The notes under the pieces were generated by a model that saw nothing but the letters and a program-made list of their open reading frames with translations, did no database searches and was not told the origin of the DNA. The position numbers and the translations under genes were made by a program. From Clostridium novyi NT (GTDB taxonomy: Bacteria; Bacillota; Clostridia; Clostridiales; Clostridiaceae), in contig NC_008593.1 of assembly GCF_000014125.1 (NCBI RefSeq), positions 2,170,001 through 2,234,000 on the forward strand: 64,000 nt of DNA. Reading direction: 5' to 3'. Positions 56,672 to 64,000 of the stretch are shown one piece after another (the first letter of the stretch is position 1; every line of letters starts with the position of its first letter).

Positions 56672-57724
56672 TTAACTTACATATACTATATCAAAACCAG
56701 CAGCTTTTTTTAGCCTGTTCATGATAGCAATTCCAATTTCCTCTTCCTCAAATGCCTCTGATATTATTATGTCTACTTTTTCACTATCAAATTCACTTAA
56801 AGTTTTAAATAAATTATGAGCTACACTGTTTAAGTCTTTTCTACTTCCTAATGACTTTACTATAGCATTTGAATAGTTATCTTTATGCTCATCTGTTGAC
56901 ATAATACCAACTACCTTACCATCATCTATATAATTTTGCACCATTTCATTGATTTTTGCAATACTTTTTTCTAAATTTCCAGCTACAATTTTAACAGGCG
57001 CTTTTGGAGCATAATGTCTGTATTTCATACCTGGAGCTTTAGGTTTTAAGTTTTTATCTGCTTTTTTCATAATAGCTGGATCTATGTATATATTAGGCTC
57101 TATTTCTCTTAACATTTCTAATGTTATTCCACCGGGTCTTAATATACATGGAGGTTCTACAGTACAATCAACTATAGTAGATTCAAGTCCTACATCGCAC
57201 TTTTCTCCTCCAATTATGGCTTCAACTTTCCCATCCAAATCTTCTATACATCTTTCGATATTAGTAGGACTTGGTTTTCCAGATATATTAGCAGATGGAG
57301 CCGCAATAGGAACTCCTGCTTTTTTTATAAGCTCTCTTGCAACTATGCTTGATGGCATTCTAATACCTATACTATCAAGTCCTGCACTTGTTACATCAGG
57401 TATCTTATCTGATTTTTTCATAATTAAAGTTAATGGTCCTGGCCAAAACTTATCCATAATCTTTTTCGCAATAGCTGGTATATCTTTAACTAGATCATCC
57501 ATATTAAAATCTGCTATATGAACTATAAGAGGATTATCTTGTGGTCTTCCTTTTGCTATAAATATTTTTTTTACAGCTTCAGAGTCTAATGCATTAGCAC
57601 CAAGACCATATACAGTCTCTGTTGGAAATGCTACAAGTCCACCACTTCTTATTATTTCTCCCGTTTCTTTCATAACCTTTTCATCTAAGTTATTTAAATC
57701 TAAATAACTAACTTTTGTATTCAT
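56672..57724 (-). CDS. tsaC: L-threonylcarbamoyladenylate synthase (Sua5/TsaC type)
   Basis: The 350-residue long form has the YrdC domain (GGLVAFPTETVYGLGANAL, KGRPQDNPLIVHI, PSANISGKPSPT) at about 1-205 and a C-terminal Sua5 domain (APGMKYRHYAPKAPV onward). It makes threonylcarbamoyl-AMP from threonine, bicarbonate and ATP for tRNA t6A, the step before TsaBDE; tsaE and tsaB are at 18.8-20.0 kb. It lies 30 bp upstream of ywlE. Confidence 0.96.
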   Translation of the reverse strand: MNTKVSYLDLNNLDEKVMKETGEIIRSGGLVAFPTETVYGLGANALDSEAVKKIFIAKGRPQDNPLIVHIADFNMDDLVKDIPAIAKKIMDKFWPGPLTLIMKKSDKIPDVTSAGLDSIGIRMPSSIVARELIKKAGVPIAAPSANISGKPSPTNIERCIEDLDGKVEAIIGGEKCDVGLESTIVDCTVEPPCILRPGGITLEMLREIEPNIYIDPAIMKKADKNLKPKAPGMKYRHYAPKAPVKIVAGNLEKSIAKINEMVQNYIDDGKVVGIMSTDEHKDNYSNAIVKSLGSRKDLNSVAHNLFKTLSEFDSEKVDIIISEAFEEEEIGIAIMNRLKKAAGFDIVYVS

Positions 57725-57775
57725 ATTTTTTTCACTTCTTTACTTATTTATAATTAACCATTACTATGTATTTTA

Positions 57776-58507
57776 TTATAATATATTTGTAATTACAATA
57801 CCTAAAATTACTCCGCACAAACTACTTATTGTTACTCCTAATTTTTCTCCATTTTTAAAAGACTCTGGTATCATTTGTCCTAGAACTACATAAAGCATTA
57901 TTCCAGATGCAATACCCAAACATTCAGCTAATATTATTTGAGATATATTTCCTATATACATTCCAAGCCAAGCGCCTAGAAGTGTAGGGAAAGCTGTAAT
58001 AAAAGCATATAGCATTATTTTAAAAGGTTTAACTTTAGATGCCATAAGTGGCGCCGCCACAGCAATTCCCTCTGGTATATCATGAACAGCTATAACTATA
58101 CTCATTTTCACACCCAAAGTAGCCTGTGCTAGAAAACCAGCACCCATAATTATACCCTCAGGAAAATTGTGAATCATAAGTCCTATTGCTGCCATAAAAG
58201 CAACCTTTAAGCTACTATTACTAAAAATATTTTTTTCATTTCCAGTTAGTATATCTATAAGCATAACCATACCTACACCTAATACGCAAAATATAACTGT
58301 ATAAAAAATATTCACCTTTGCTATAGATTCAGGTATTAAATCCATCATAACCACAGAAAGCATAAGTCCTGCTGCTAGTCCATTTATATTGCCAATCATC
58401 TTCTGAGATGGATTTTTTATAATTACACCTATAGAAGCCCCTATTATGGTTCCCATTAATGAAACTATACTAGCTAAAGTTACAATTAAAATTAATTTAA
58501 TATTCAA
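57776..58507 (-). CDS. ZIP family metal transporter
   Basis: The 243-residue protein has about eight helices. Two metal-site helices are clear: MIHNFPEGIIMGAGFLAQ (HNxxEG type) near 112 and AVHDIPEGIAVAAPLM near 140. ZIP proteins bring zinc or other divalent metals into the cytoplasm. The start is TTG 58505-58507, with GGAGGG eight bases upstream; that ribosome site can pair with AATAAACCCT upstream in a hairpin, possibly limiting translation. Confidence 0.93.
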   Translation of the reverse strand: MNIKLILIVTLASIVSLMGTIIGASIGVIIKNPSQKMIGNINGLAAGLMLSVVMMDLIPESIAKVNIFYTVIFCVLGVGMVMLIDILTGNEKNIFSNSSLKVAFMAAIGLMIHNFPEGIIMGAGFLAQATLGVKMSIVIAVHDIPEGIAVAAPLMASKVKPFKIMLYAFITAFPTLLGAWLGMYIGNISQIILAECLGIASGIMLYVVLGQMIPESFKNGEKLGVTISSLCGVILGIVITNIL

Positions 58508-58508
58508 A

Positions 58509-58559
58509 ATAAACCCTCCATTCTTAATTTATAATTATTTTTTAAATGAAGGGTTTATT
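58509..58559 (-). promoter_or_regulatory. Hairpin covering the ribosome site of the ZIP gene
   Basis: On the minus strand AATAAACCCT (58550-58559) pairs with AGGGTTTATT (58509-58518), which includes most of the GGAGGG ribosome site. The loop is about 31 AT-rich bases. A TTTTG follows, so a weak terminator is the other reading. Confidence 0.55.
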
Positions 58560-58561
58560 CT

Positions 58562-59134
58562 TTACTTTCTATATTCTTTTATTTTTTTTATGCAATCTTC
58601 CGTAAAGTATGCTTGTACACAATTTCTATATATGTCATCTAGTAACTGGTATTTCATAAATCCACCTTTATATATTATGAAATAGTAGCACTGGTTATAT
58701 ATATCCTCACTTTTTAATTCTTCATAGTATTTTTTAATCCATCTATTTTTTCTTATAAATTGAGGTCCTATTATTTTTATTTTTGGATTTCTAAACTTAT
58801 TTCTTAATATGATTATTATCCTTAAATCTTTTCCTTCTCTATATGTGTGTACCATTTTAACCTTGTCGCAAGGCACTACATATCTTCCACCCCAAATTCC
58901 ATTTACAATTTTCATTTTAGTATCTATTTTAAACTTTAATCTTTCCTTATCCGCTTTAATAAGCATAACAAGAATTATTAAAAACTCTATAAATACTAAA
59001 TACACTATAAAAAACGGAGAAAAAATATGTGTAAAATACAACATTGTAGGTAACAACAAAAAAATAAAGCTCATAGTCAGCATAAATCTCTTATAAGACT
59101 TTTTTTGCTTTCTAATGGCTTTATTTACACTCAT
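58562..59134 (-). CDS. Unknown membrane protein
   Basis: I do not recognise this 190-residue protein. It begins with a basic segment, has two hydrophobic helices (about 17-36 and 40-59) and a basic cytoplasmic domain with VNGIWGGRYVVPCDKVKMV and a LRIIIILRNKF strand, resembling in pattern a PH-like domain after two helices (bPH type). The last 60 residues are rich in Tyr, Lys and acidic residues. It lies between prfA and the ZIP gene in the same direction. Confidence 0.6.
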   Translation of the reverse strand: MSVNKAIRKQKKSYKRFMLTMSFIFLLLPTMLYFTHIFSPFFIVYLVFIEFLIILVMLIKADKERLKFKIDTKMKIVNGIWGGRYVVPCDKVKMVHTYREGKDLRIIIILRNKFRNPKIKIIGPQFIRKNRWIKKYYEELKSEDIYNQCYYFIIYKGGFMKYQLLDDIYRNCVQAYFTEDCIKKIKEYRK

Positions 59135-59168
59135 AGTTACACCTCTAAATTCACTAGTATATGTCCTA

Positions 59169-60242
59169 TTAATTATTTCCCATTGCTTTCATCTTTTCAG
59201 CTTGTTCTGCTGTGATTAAAGCATCTATAACTTCTTCCATATCTCCATCAAGGAATGCTTCTAATTTGTATAGAGTTAATCCTATTCTATGTTCTGTAAC
59301 TCTTCCTTGTGGATAGTTGTAAGTTCTTATTCTTTCACTTCTATCTCCAGTACCAACTTGGCTCTTTCTATCAGCCGATATACTAGCAGATCTTTCTGCT
59401 TCAGCTTTTTCATATAATCTAGCTTTTAATACTTTCATAGCTTTTTCTTTATTTTTAAGCTGTGATTTTTCATCCTGACATGATACAACAATTCCTGTTG
59501 GTATATGTGTCATTCTTACTGCTGAGTCAGTAGTATTAACGCACTGTCCACCGTGTCCTGATGCTCTAAATACATCAACTCTAATGTCATTAGGATCTAT
59601 TTGTATATCAACGTCATCAACTTCTGGTAATACGGCAACTGTTGCTGTAGATGTATGTATTCTTCCACTTGATTCAGTATCAGGTACTCTTTGTACTCTA
59701 TGAACTCCACTTTCAAACTTCATTTTGCTATAAGCACAATCCCCTCTTAACATGAATACAACTTCTTTAAATCCACCAATGTCTGTTTCATTAGCACTCA
59801 TAAGCTCAGTTTTCCAGCCGTGTCTTTCAGCATATCTTGTATACATTCTAAATAGGTTAGCTGCAAATAATGCTGCTTCATCTCCGCCAGCACCTGCTCT
59901 TATTTCTATAAATACGTTCTTATCGTCGTTAGGATCCTTAGGAAGAAGTAATATTTTTAATTCTTCTTGATCTTTTACTATACTTTCTTCAAGAGTTTTT
60001 ATTTCCTCTTGAATCATTTCTTTCATATCTTTATCAGTTTCTTCTGAAAGCATCTCTTTATTAGCTTCTAATTCTTCTTTATTAGTTTTATATTCTCTAT
60101 ACTTTGTAACTATAGTTTCAAGCTCTGCATGCTCTTTACATAGTTTTCTCCACTCATTTTGATTAGCCATTACAGATGGATCGCTAATTTTTATCGATAA
60201 TTCTTCGTACTTGTTTTCTGTAAACTCCAATTTATCTAACAT
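59169..60242 (-). CDS. prfA: Peptide chain release factor 1
   Basis: The 357-residue factor reads UAA and UAG. The stop-recognition P-x-T motif is PDT in [14 protein letters not shown], and the GGQ motif is in [17 protein letters not shown] near 230. PrmC, encoded next upstream, methylates the GGQ glutamine. GGAGTGA precedes the ATG. It has its own candidate promoter in the 128-bp gap. Confidence 0.97.
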   Translation of the reverse strand: MLDKLEFTENKYEELSIKISDPSVMANQNEWRKLCKEHAELETIVTKYREYKTNKEELEANKEMLSEETDKDMKEMIQEEIKTLEESIVKDQEELKILLLPKDPNDDKNVFIEIRAGAGGDEAALFAANLFRMYTRYAERHGWKTELMSANETDIGGFKEVVFMLRGDCAYSKMKFESGVHRVQRVPDTESSGRIHTSTATVAVLPEVDDVDIQIDPNDIRVDVFRASGHGGQCVNTTDSAVRMTHIPTGIVVSCQDEKSQLKNKEKAMKVLKARLYEKAEAERSASISADRKSQVGTGDRSERIRTYNYPQGRVTEHRIGLTLYKLEAFLDGDMEEVIDALITAEQAEKMKAMGNN

Positions 60243-60281
60243 AGATTTATCACTCCGTAATCTGTATTTTCACATTACAAT

Positions 60282-60310
60282 ATTATAACATAAAATTATT
60301 TATTAGTAAA
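60282..60310 (-). promoter_or_regulatory. Possible promoter of prfA
   Basis: TTTACT (60305-60310) and TATAAT (60282-60287), 17 bases apart, between prmC and prfA. Confidence 0.55.
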
Positions 60311-60370
60311 AACTTATAAAAAGTTTCTCTTAAGTGTTATAACCTCTCTAAACCTTATACTTTAAGCTTT

Positions 60371-61225
60371 TTACTTATTGATTTTACCTATTACAACTCT
60401 ATTAAGTCCTTCAAGGTCATTTATAACTTTAACATCAGTAAATCCACTTTCCATAAGAAGCTCTTTTACAGCTTCCGCCTGGTCGTATCCTATTTCAAAT
60501 GCTAGAAGTCCGTTATTTTCTAATATTTCTAAACTCTGAACAGTTATTTTTCTATAAAAGTCTAAGCCATCTATTCCTCCACATAGTGCAATGTATGGTT
60601 CATAGTCTTTTACATCCTCCATTAAAGTTGGAATTACTTCTTCTTTTATATATGGAGGATTAGATACTATAACATCAAATTTTTTATTTTGTTTTATTGC
60701 TACAGTTAATAAATCACTTTTTTCAACAGTTAATCTGTCCTTAAGTAAAAATCTCTCTATATTTTTACCCGTAACTTCAATTGCTATATCTGATATATCA
60801 TAACAATCCACAGTAGAGTTTTCCATATATTTACCTATAGAAACTCCTATTGCACCACTGCCACAACAAACATCACATATTCTATTATAGTTGTTTTCTT
60901 TAATTTCTTTTATTACTTCTTCAACTAAAATCTCAGTATCAGCTCTTGGAATTAATACTCCCTCTTTTACATAAAAATTTAATCCCATAAACTCACATTC
61001 ACCCAATATATACTTTACAGGCATTTTATCTTTTCGTAAGTTTATTAATTTCAAAAACTCTTCTTCTTCATCTTTTGATAAGATTTCATTTCTATTTAAA
61101 ATTATAAACAATTTATCTTTTTTTAAAACCTTTTGAAGTAAAAGTTGTGCATCTAACATATATGTATCTATGTTTTCTTTTTTTAATATGTCATATGCAT
61201 ACTTCAACACTTCTCCTATGTTCAT
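60371..61225 (-). CDS. prmC: Release factor glutamine methyltransferase
   Basis: The 284-residue enzyme has an N-terminal helical domain that binds the release factor, the SAM-binding motif ICDVCCGSGAIGVSIG near 118 and the amide-methylase motif VSNPPYI near 188. It methylates the Gln of GGQ in RF1 and RF2, both of which are encoded in this window. It lies 34 bp downstream of the DUF1385 gene and upstream of prfA. AGGAGGTGAT precedes the ATG. Confidence 0.95.
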   Translation of the reverse strand: MNIGEVLKYAYDILKKENIDTYMLDAQLLLQKVLKKDKLFIILNRNEILSKDEEEEFLKLINLRKDKMPVKYILGECEFMGLNFYVKEGVLIPRADTEILVEEVIKEIKENNYNRICDVCCGSGAIGVSIGKYMENSTVDCYDISDIAIEVTGKNIERFLLKDRLTVEKSDLLTVAIKQNKKFDVIVSNPPYIKEEVIPTLMEDVKDYEPYIALCGGIDGLDFYRKITVQSLEILENNGLLAFEIGYDQAEAVKELLMESGFTDVKVINDLEGLNRVVIGKINK

Positions 61226-61259
61226 CTAATCACCTCCTGCAATAAATTCCACTAAAAAT

Positions 61260-62279
61260 TTATTGTATATCTCTCCGAACACTTTCTAGATCTTTTGTAT
61301 CTTCAATATTCATATCTTCATCTTCTAATTTTTTATTATACTTTTCCTTTATACTTTCAGCTGTTTCTATGCCTTCTGCTACCTTTAGCGAAACAATTGC
61401 TACTTCTAATTGCTCTAAATCAGGTTCTCTAGTTGTAAGCTTTTGAAGCATAAGCCCAGGATAAGATAATATTTTTGTGCATTTATTATTGTTACTTCCC
61501 ATCCACTTTATAATTTCGTAGGTTACTCCCGATACTACCGGCAATAAAATTATTCTATAAAATATTCTCTGCCATATGGAATTCCATCCTGTAAATGAAA
61601 ATAATATTATACTCACTATCATAACTAAAAACAAGAAGTTTGTACCGCATCTTGGATGCAATCTACCTTGCTTTTTTGCATTTTCCGGAATAAGCTCTTC
61701 TCCACTTTCATAACAAAATATAGTTTTATGTTCCGCACCATGATATTCAAACACTCTTTTTATGTCATTCATTTTGCTTATTAAATATATATAAGATAGG
61801 AAAATTCCAACTCTTATTATTCCTTCTAATATATTAAGAGCAATAGTATTATTTACATTTAACCTTTTAAAACCGTTAGCAGCAAAGGTAGGTATTATGA
61901 AAAATATGAAAATTGATAAAGCCATAGATATTATAAATGAAATTGCCATTACAATATCTGCAGCCTTTCCCTTAAACTTTTCTTCCATCCATTTATCAAA
62001 CTTAGATGGCTCTTTTTCCTCATATTCATCCTCTTCTATAAATGAAGCGGAATAATTTAATGTTTTTATTCCAATGATTAGAGAATCAATCAAAGTTACA
62101 AATCCCCTTATGATTGGAAGTGAAAACACTTTATTTTTCTTAGTAAGTGGTTCTATTTCATCAAATTCGACTTCTATATCTCCATTGCTCTTTCTTATAG
62201 CAGTAGCCACTCCCTTAGAACCTCTCATCATAACTCCTTCAATTACTGCCTGCCCTCCAACTGAAACCTTTTTTCCCAT
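61260..62279 (-). CDS. DUF1385 membrane protein (YqhQ family)
   Basis: The 339-residue protein has the DUF1385 signature: VGGQAVIEGVMMRGSKGVATAIR at the start, YHGAEHKTIFCYESGEEL near 178 and RLHPRCGTNFLFLVMIVS near 205. There are about five hydrophobic segments. The AEHK and HPRCGT motifs suggest a metal-dependent activity, but none is known. Between tdk and prmC, its standard place in clostridia. AGGGGTGAT precedes the ATG. Confidence 0.9.
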   Translation of the reverse strand: MGKKVSVGGQAVIEGVMMRGSKGVATAIRKSNGDIEVEFDEIEPLTKKNKVFSLPIIRGFVTLIDSLIIGIKTLNYSASFIEEDEYEEKEPSKFDKWMEEKFKGKAADIVMAISFIISMALSIFIFFIIPTFAANGFKRLNVNNTIALNILEGIIRVGIFLSYIYLISKMNDIKRVFEYHGAEHKTIFCYESGEELIPENAKKQGRLHPRCGTNFLFLVMIVSIILFSFTGWNSIWQRIFYRIILLPVVSGVTYEIIKWMGSNNNKCTKILSYPGLMLQKLTTREPDLEQLEVAIVSLKVAEGIETAESIKEKYNKKLEDEDMNIEDTKDLESVRRDIQ

Positions 62280-62318
62280 ATGATCACCCCTCTTCTTTAA
62301 AACTTACTAAACTTCATC

Positions 62319-62915
62319 TTATTTATTGTTGTATTTATCTCTAAATTCAAAATAACACTTAGGACAAAGTGATTCATATTCAACATTATCTTCTTTGTCT
62401 ATAGCTACTTGTTTTCCCTCAAAAACAAACTTTCCATTTATTTTTCTTCCATTTAATAATGCTTTTCTTCCACATCTGCAAATGGTTTTTAACTCTTCTA
62501 TACTATGAGCTAATAGAAGTAATCTTGTACTTCCCTCAAATCCATTCATTTGGAAGTCAGTTCTAAGACCATAACATATTGTTGGTATATCTAATTTAAC
62601 AGCTATTTCAAGAAGTTGATCTATTTGGTCCTTTTTAAAAAATTGCACTTCATCTACTAATACACAATTTACTTTTCCTTCTTTATTACAAATATCTTTT
62701 ACTTTTTCATAAGCATTTTCATTACTTTCTAAAAGCATATCTACTCTTCTTGTAACTCCTAGTCTTGAAACTACATTTTCTCCACCTTTAGAATCTGTTT
62801 TAGGTTTTATAATAATAACCTTCATGCCTCTTTCTTCATAATTATGTGCTACCTGCATTAAGTTTGTTGATTTTCCACTATTCATAGCACCATATCTAAA
62901 ATATAATTTACTCAT
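62319..62915 (-). CDS. tdk: Thymidine kinase
   Basis: The 198-residue type II kinase has Walker A GAMNSGKSTNLMQ near 8, the catalytic-base motif CVLVDEVQFFKKDQ near 85 and the lid and zinc site (CRCGRKALLNGR, later LCPKCYFEF). It phosphorylates thymidine for salvage. GGAGGG lies ten bases before the ATG. It is divergent from rpmE. Confidence 0.97.
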   Translation of the reverse strand: MSKLYFRYGAMNSGKSTNLMQVAHNYEERGMKVIIIKPKTDSKGGENVVSRLGVTRRVDMLLESNENAYEKVKDICNKEGKVNCVLVDEVQFFKKDQIDQLLEIAVKLDIPTICYGLRTDFQMNGFEGSTRLLLLAHSIEELKTICRCGRKALLNGRKINGKFVFEGKQVAIDKEDNVEYESLCPKCYFEFRDKYNNK

Positions 62916-63011
62916 TTAAAGCATACCCTCCACAATTTTACCAACTGGTATTTTATTTTTCATACTACTTATTTTATATGTTTATTCCTTTAAATTGCAA
63001 GTACAAAATTG

Positions 63012-63078
63012 TTGCTATTTGTAGCACCCTATGATATAATTTTAAGAGTTGACAATTCGGTTTGAATTATTCTATAAG
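63012..63078 (+). promoter_or_regulatory. Two candidate promoters of rpmE
   Basis: The first pairs TTGCTA (63012-63017) with TATAAT (63035-63040), spacer 17. The second pairs TTGACA (63049-63054) with TATAAG (63073-63078), spacer 18. Both point to rpmE, 30-70 bases downstream. Confidence 0.65.
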
Positions 63079-63107
63079 AATGATTATAAACGAGCGAGGT
63101 GAAAATA

Positions 63108-63317
63108 ATGAAACAAGGTTTACACCCAGAATACCATCATGATGCAGTAGTTAAATGTGCATGTGGAAATACTTTCACTACTGGATCAACTAATGCTGAA
63201 CTTAAAGTCGATGTTTGTTCTAAATGTCATCCTTTCTATACTGGAAAGCAAAAGATATTAGATACAGGCGGAAGAATCGAAAAGTTCATGAAGAAATACA
63301 ACTTAAACCAAAAATAA
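63108..63317 (+). CDS. rpmE: Ribosomal protein L31, zinc-binding type
   Basis: The 69-residue protein has the four-cysteine zinc form of L31: [12 protein letters not shown] and [15 protein letters not shown]. The zinc form is made when zinc is available; many bacteria also have a Cys-free copy, not seen here. I start at ATG 63108 (KQGLHPEYH) with GAGGTG six bases upstream; the frame opens three codons earlier. It is between divergent tdk and convergent rho. Confidence 0.97.
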   Translation: MKQGLHPEYHHDAVVKCACGNTFTTGSTNAELKVDVCSKCHPFYTGKQKILDTGGRIEKFMKKYNLNQK

Positions 63318-63324
63318 TTAATTT

Positions 63325-63358
63325 AAAAAATGGGAAAGATTTTATCTTTCCCATTTTT
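63325..63358. terminator. Bidirectional terminator shared by rpmE and rho
   Basis: AAAAAATGGGAAAGAT pairs with ATCTTTCCCATTTTT around a two- to four-base loop. The arm on the rho side includes the last rho codons and its stop. Confidence 0.9.
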
Positions 63359-64000
63359 CTTTATTAAAGTTTTCTAAAAACTCAAAGTTATTTTTTGTTT
63401 TTGAAAGTAGATTAATAAGTTTTTCTGTTACACCAGCTGTATTATTTTCTTTATATAATACTTTTCTTATTGTAAATGAAGCTTCTAATTCTTGCTTAGT
63501 TAATAATAAGTCTTCTCTTCTTGTTCCTGATTTATAAATATCTATAGCTGGGAATATTCTTCTTTCTTCTAACTTTCTATCTAAATGAACTTCCATATTT
63601 CCAGTTCCCTTAAATTCTTCAAAAATCATATCATCCATTCTGCTTCCAGTTTCAATAAGAGCTGTTGCAAGTATTGTAAGACTTCCACCCTCTTCTATGT
63701 TTCTTGCTGCACCAAAGAATTTTTTAGGCATTATTAATGCTCCTGGATCAAGACCACCTGATAATGTTCTTCCTGTTGGGTTAATAGTCAAATTATATGC
63801 TCTTGTAAGTCTTGTTAAACTATCAAGAAGTACAATAACATCTTGTCCTTGTTCAACCATTCTTTTAGCTCTTTCAAGAACCATGTAAGCTACTTTTGTG
63901 TGATGTTCTGGTTCTTCATCAAATGTTGAATATATAACTTCTCCATTTATAAATCTTTGCATATCTGTAACTTCTTCTGGTCTTTCATCTATTAAAAGAA
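63342..64000 (-). CDS. rho: Transcription termination factor Rho, C-terminal part (runs off right edge)
   Basis: About 218 residues are visible, from [14 protein letters not shown] to the C-terminus. They include the Walker B region [16 protein letters not shown], the Q loop [16 protein letters not shown], the R loop [20 protein letters not shown] and the arginine finger region [28 protein letters not shown]. Rho is an RNA-dependent ATPase hexamer that ends transcription. The Walker A and RNA-binding domains lie beyond the window. The stop codon lies within the shared terminator hairpin. Confidence 0.97.
   Translation of the reverse strand, partial: LLIDERPEEVTDMQRFINGEVIYSTFDEEPEHHTKVAYMVLERAKRMVEQGQDVIVLLDSLTRLTRAYNLTINPTGRTLSGGLDPGALIMPKKFFGAARNIEEGGSLTILATALIETGSRMDDMIFEEFKGTGNMEVHLDRKLEERRIFPAIDIYKSGTRREDLLLTKQELEASFTIRKVLYKENNTAGVTEKLINLLSKTKNNFEFLENFNKEKWER

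Overview
The window is chromosomal DNA of a spore-forming, anaerobic, low-G+C Firmicute, most simply a Clostridium sensu stricto. Supporting evidence is the strongly AT-rich sequence, AT-rich codon use, strong AGGAGG ribosome sites, sporulation genes (spoIID, spoIIQ, spoIIID, yyaC, ywmB), a clostridial thiolase next to an F-type ATP synthase operon, and oxygen-sensitive glycyl-radical chemistry. Gene order from rho to mbl is the usual clostridial backbone. I cannot name the species from sequence alone.

Region 1 (1-2.4 kb) holds the start of a chromate-transporter-like gene and a chemotaxis receptor. Region 2 (2.4-15.5 kb) is the accessory highlight: a compact glycyl-radical-enzyme bacterial microcompartment (BMC) locus. 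One minus-strand operon (9631 to 2499) encodes a hexameric shell protein, a PduB-like trimeric shell protein, an extended shell protein with a cysteine-rich tail, PduL, an EutJ-like ATPase, a flavoprotein-like protein, a CoA-acylating aldehyde dehydrogenase, the EutN vertex protein and an iron alcohol dehydrogenase. A second minus-strand unit (15340 to 11817) encodes the glycyl radical diol/glycerol dehydratase and its activase. Between them, on the plus strand, lies a two-component system: a PocR-domain LytS-type kinase and an AraC-type response regulator. The two metabolic promoters share an unusual element of about 80 bp, the likely operator. Together the genes would dehydrate 1,2-propanediol (or glycerol) to an aldehyde inside a shell, then split it into alcohol and acyl-phosphate.

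Region 3 (15.5-17.3 kb) is an IS1182-like insertion sequence that landed in the terminator of a tRNA-Trp gene and is flanked by a 27-bp palindromic duplication. Region 4 (17.4-37.7 kb) is mixed housekeeping: a tandem HD-GYP protein, tsaE-tsaB-rimI, an FMN-riboswitch-controlled riboflavin transporter gene, tex, a DUF1657 protein, a small Cys-rich orphan, prfB with its programmed +1 frameshift, secA, a degenerate HAD-like protein, hpf, comFC with a ComFA-like protein lacking a Walker A motif, recD2, SAM-riboswitch-controlled metK, a cluster of four tRNA genes, ttcA and yyaC.

Region 5 (37.7-64 kb) is the conserved block mbl, spoIIID, spoIIQ, spoIID, murA, ywmB, the nine-gene atp operon, thl, wecB, tagO, comEB, upp, rpiB, ywlE, tsaC, a ZIP transporter, an unknown membrane protein, prfA, prmC, a DUF1385 protein, tdk, rpmE and the C-terminal part of rho. 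Apart from short plus-strand genes, nearly everything here is on the minus strand. No CRISPR array, rRNA operon or prophage is visible.
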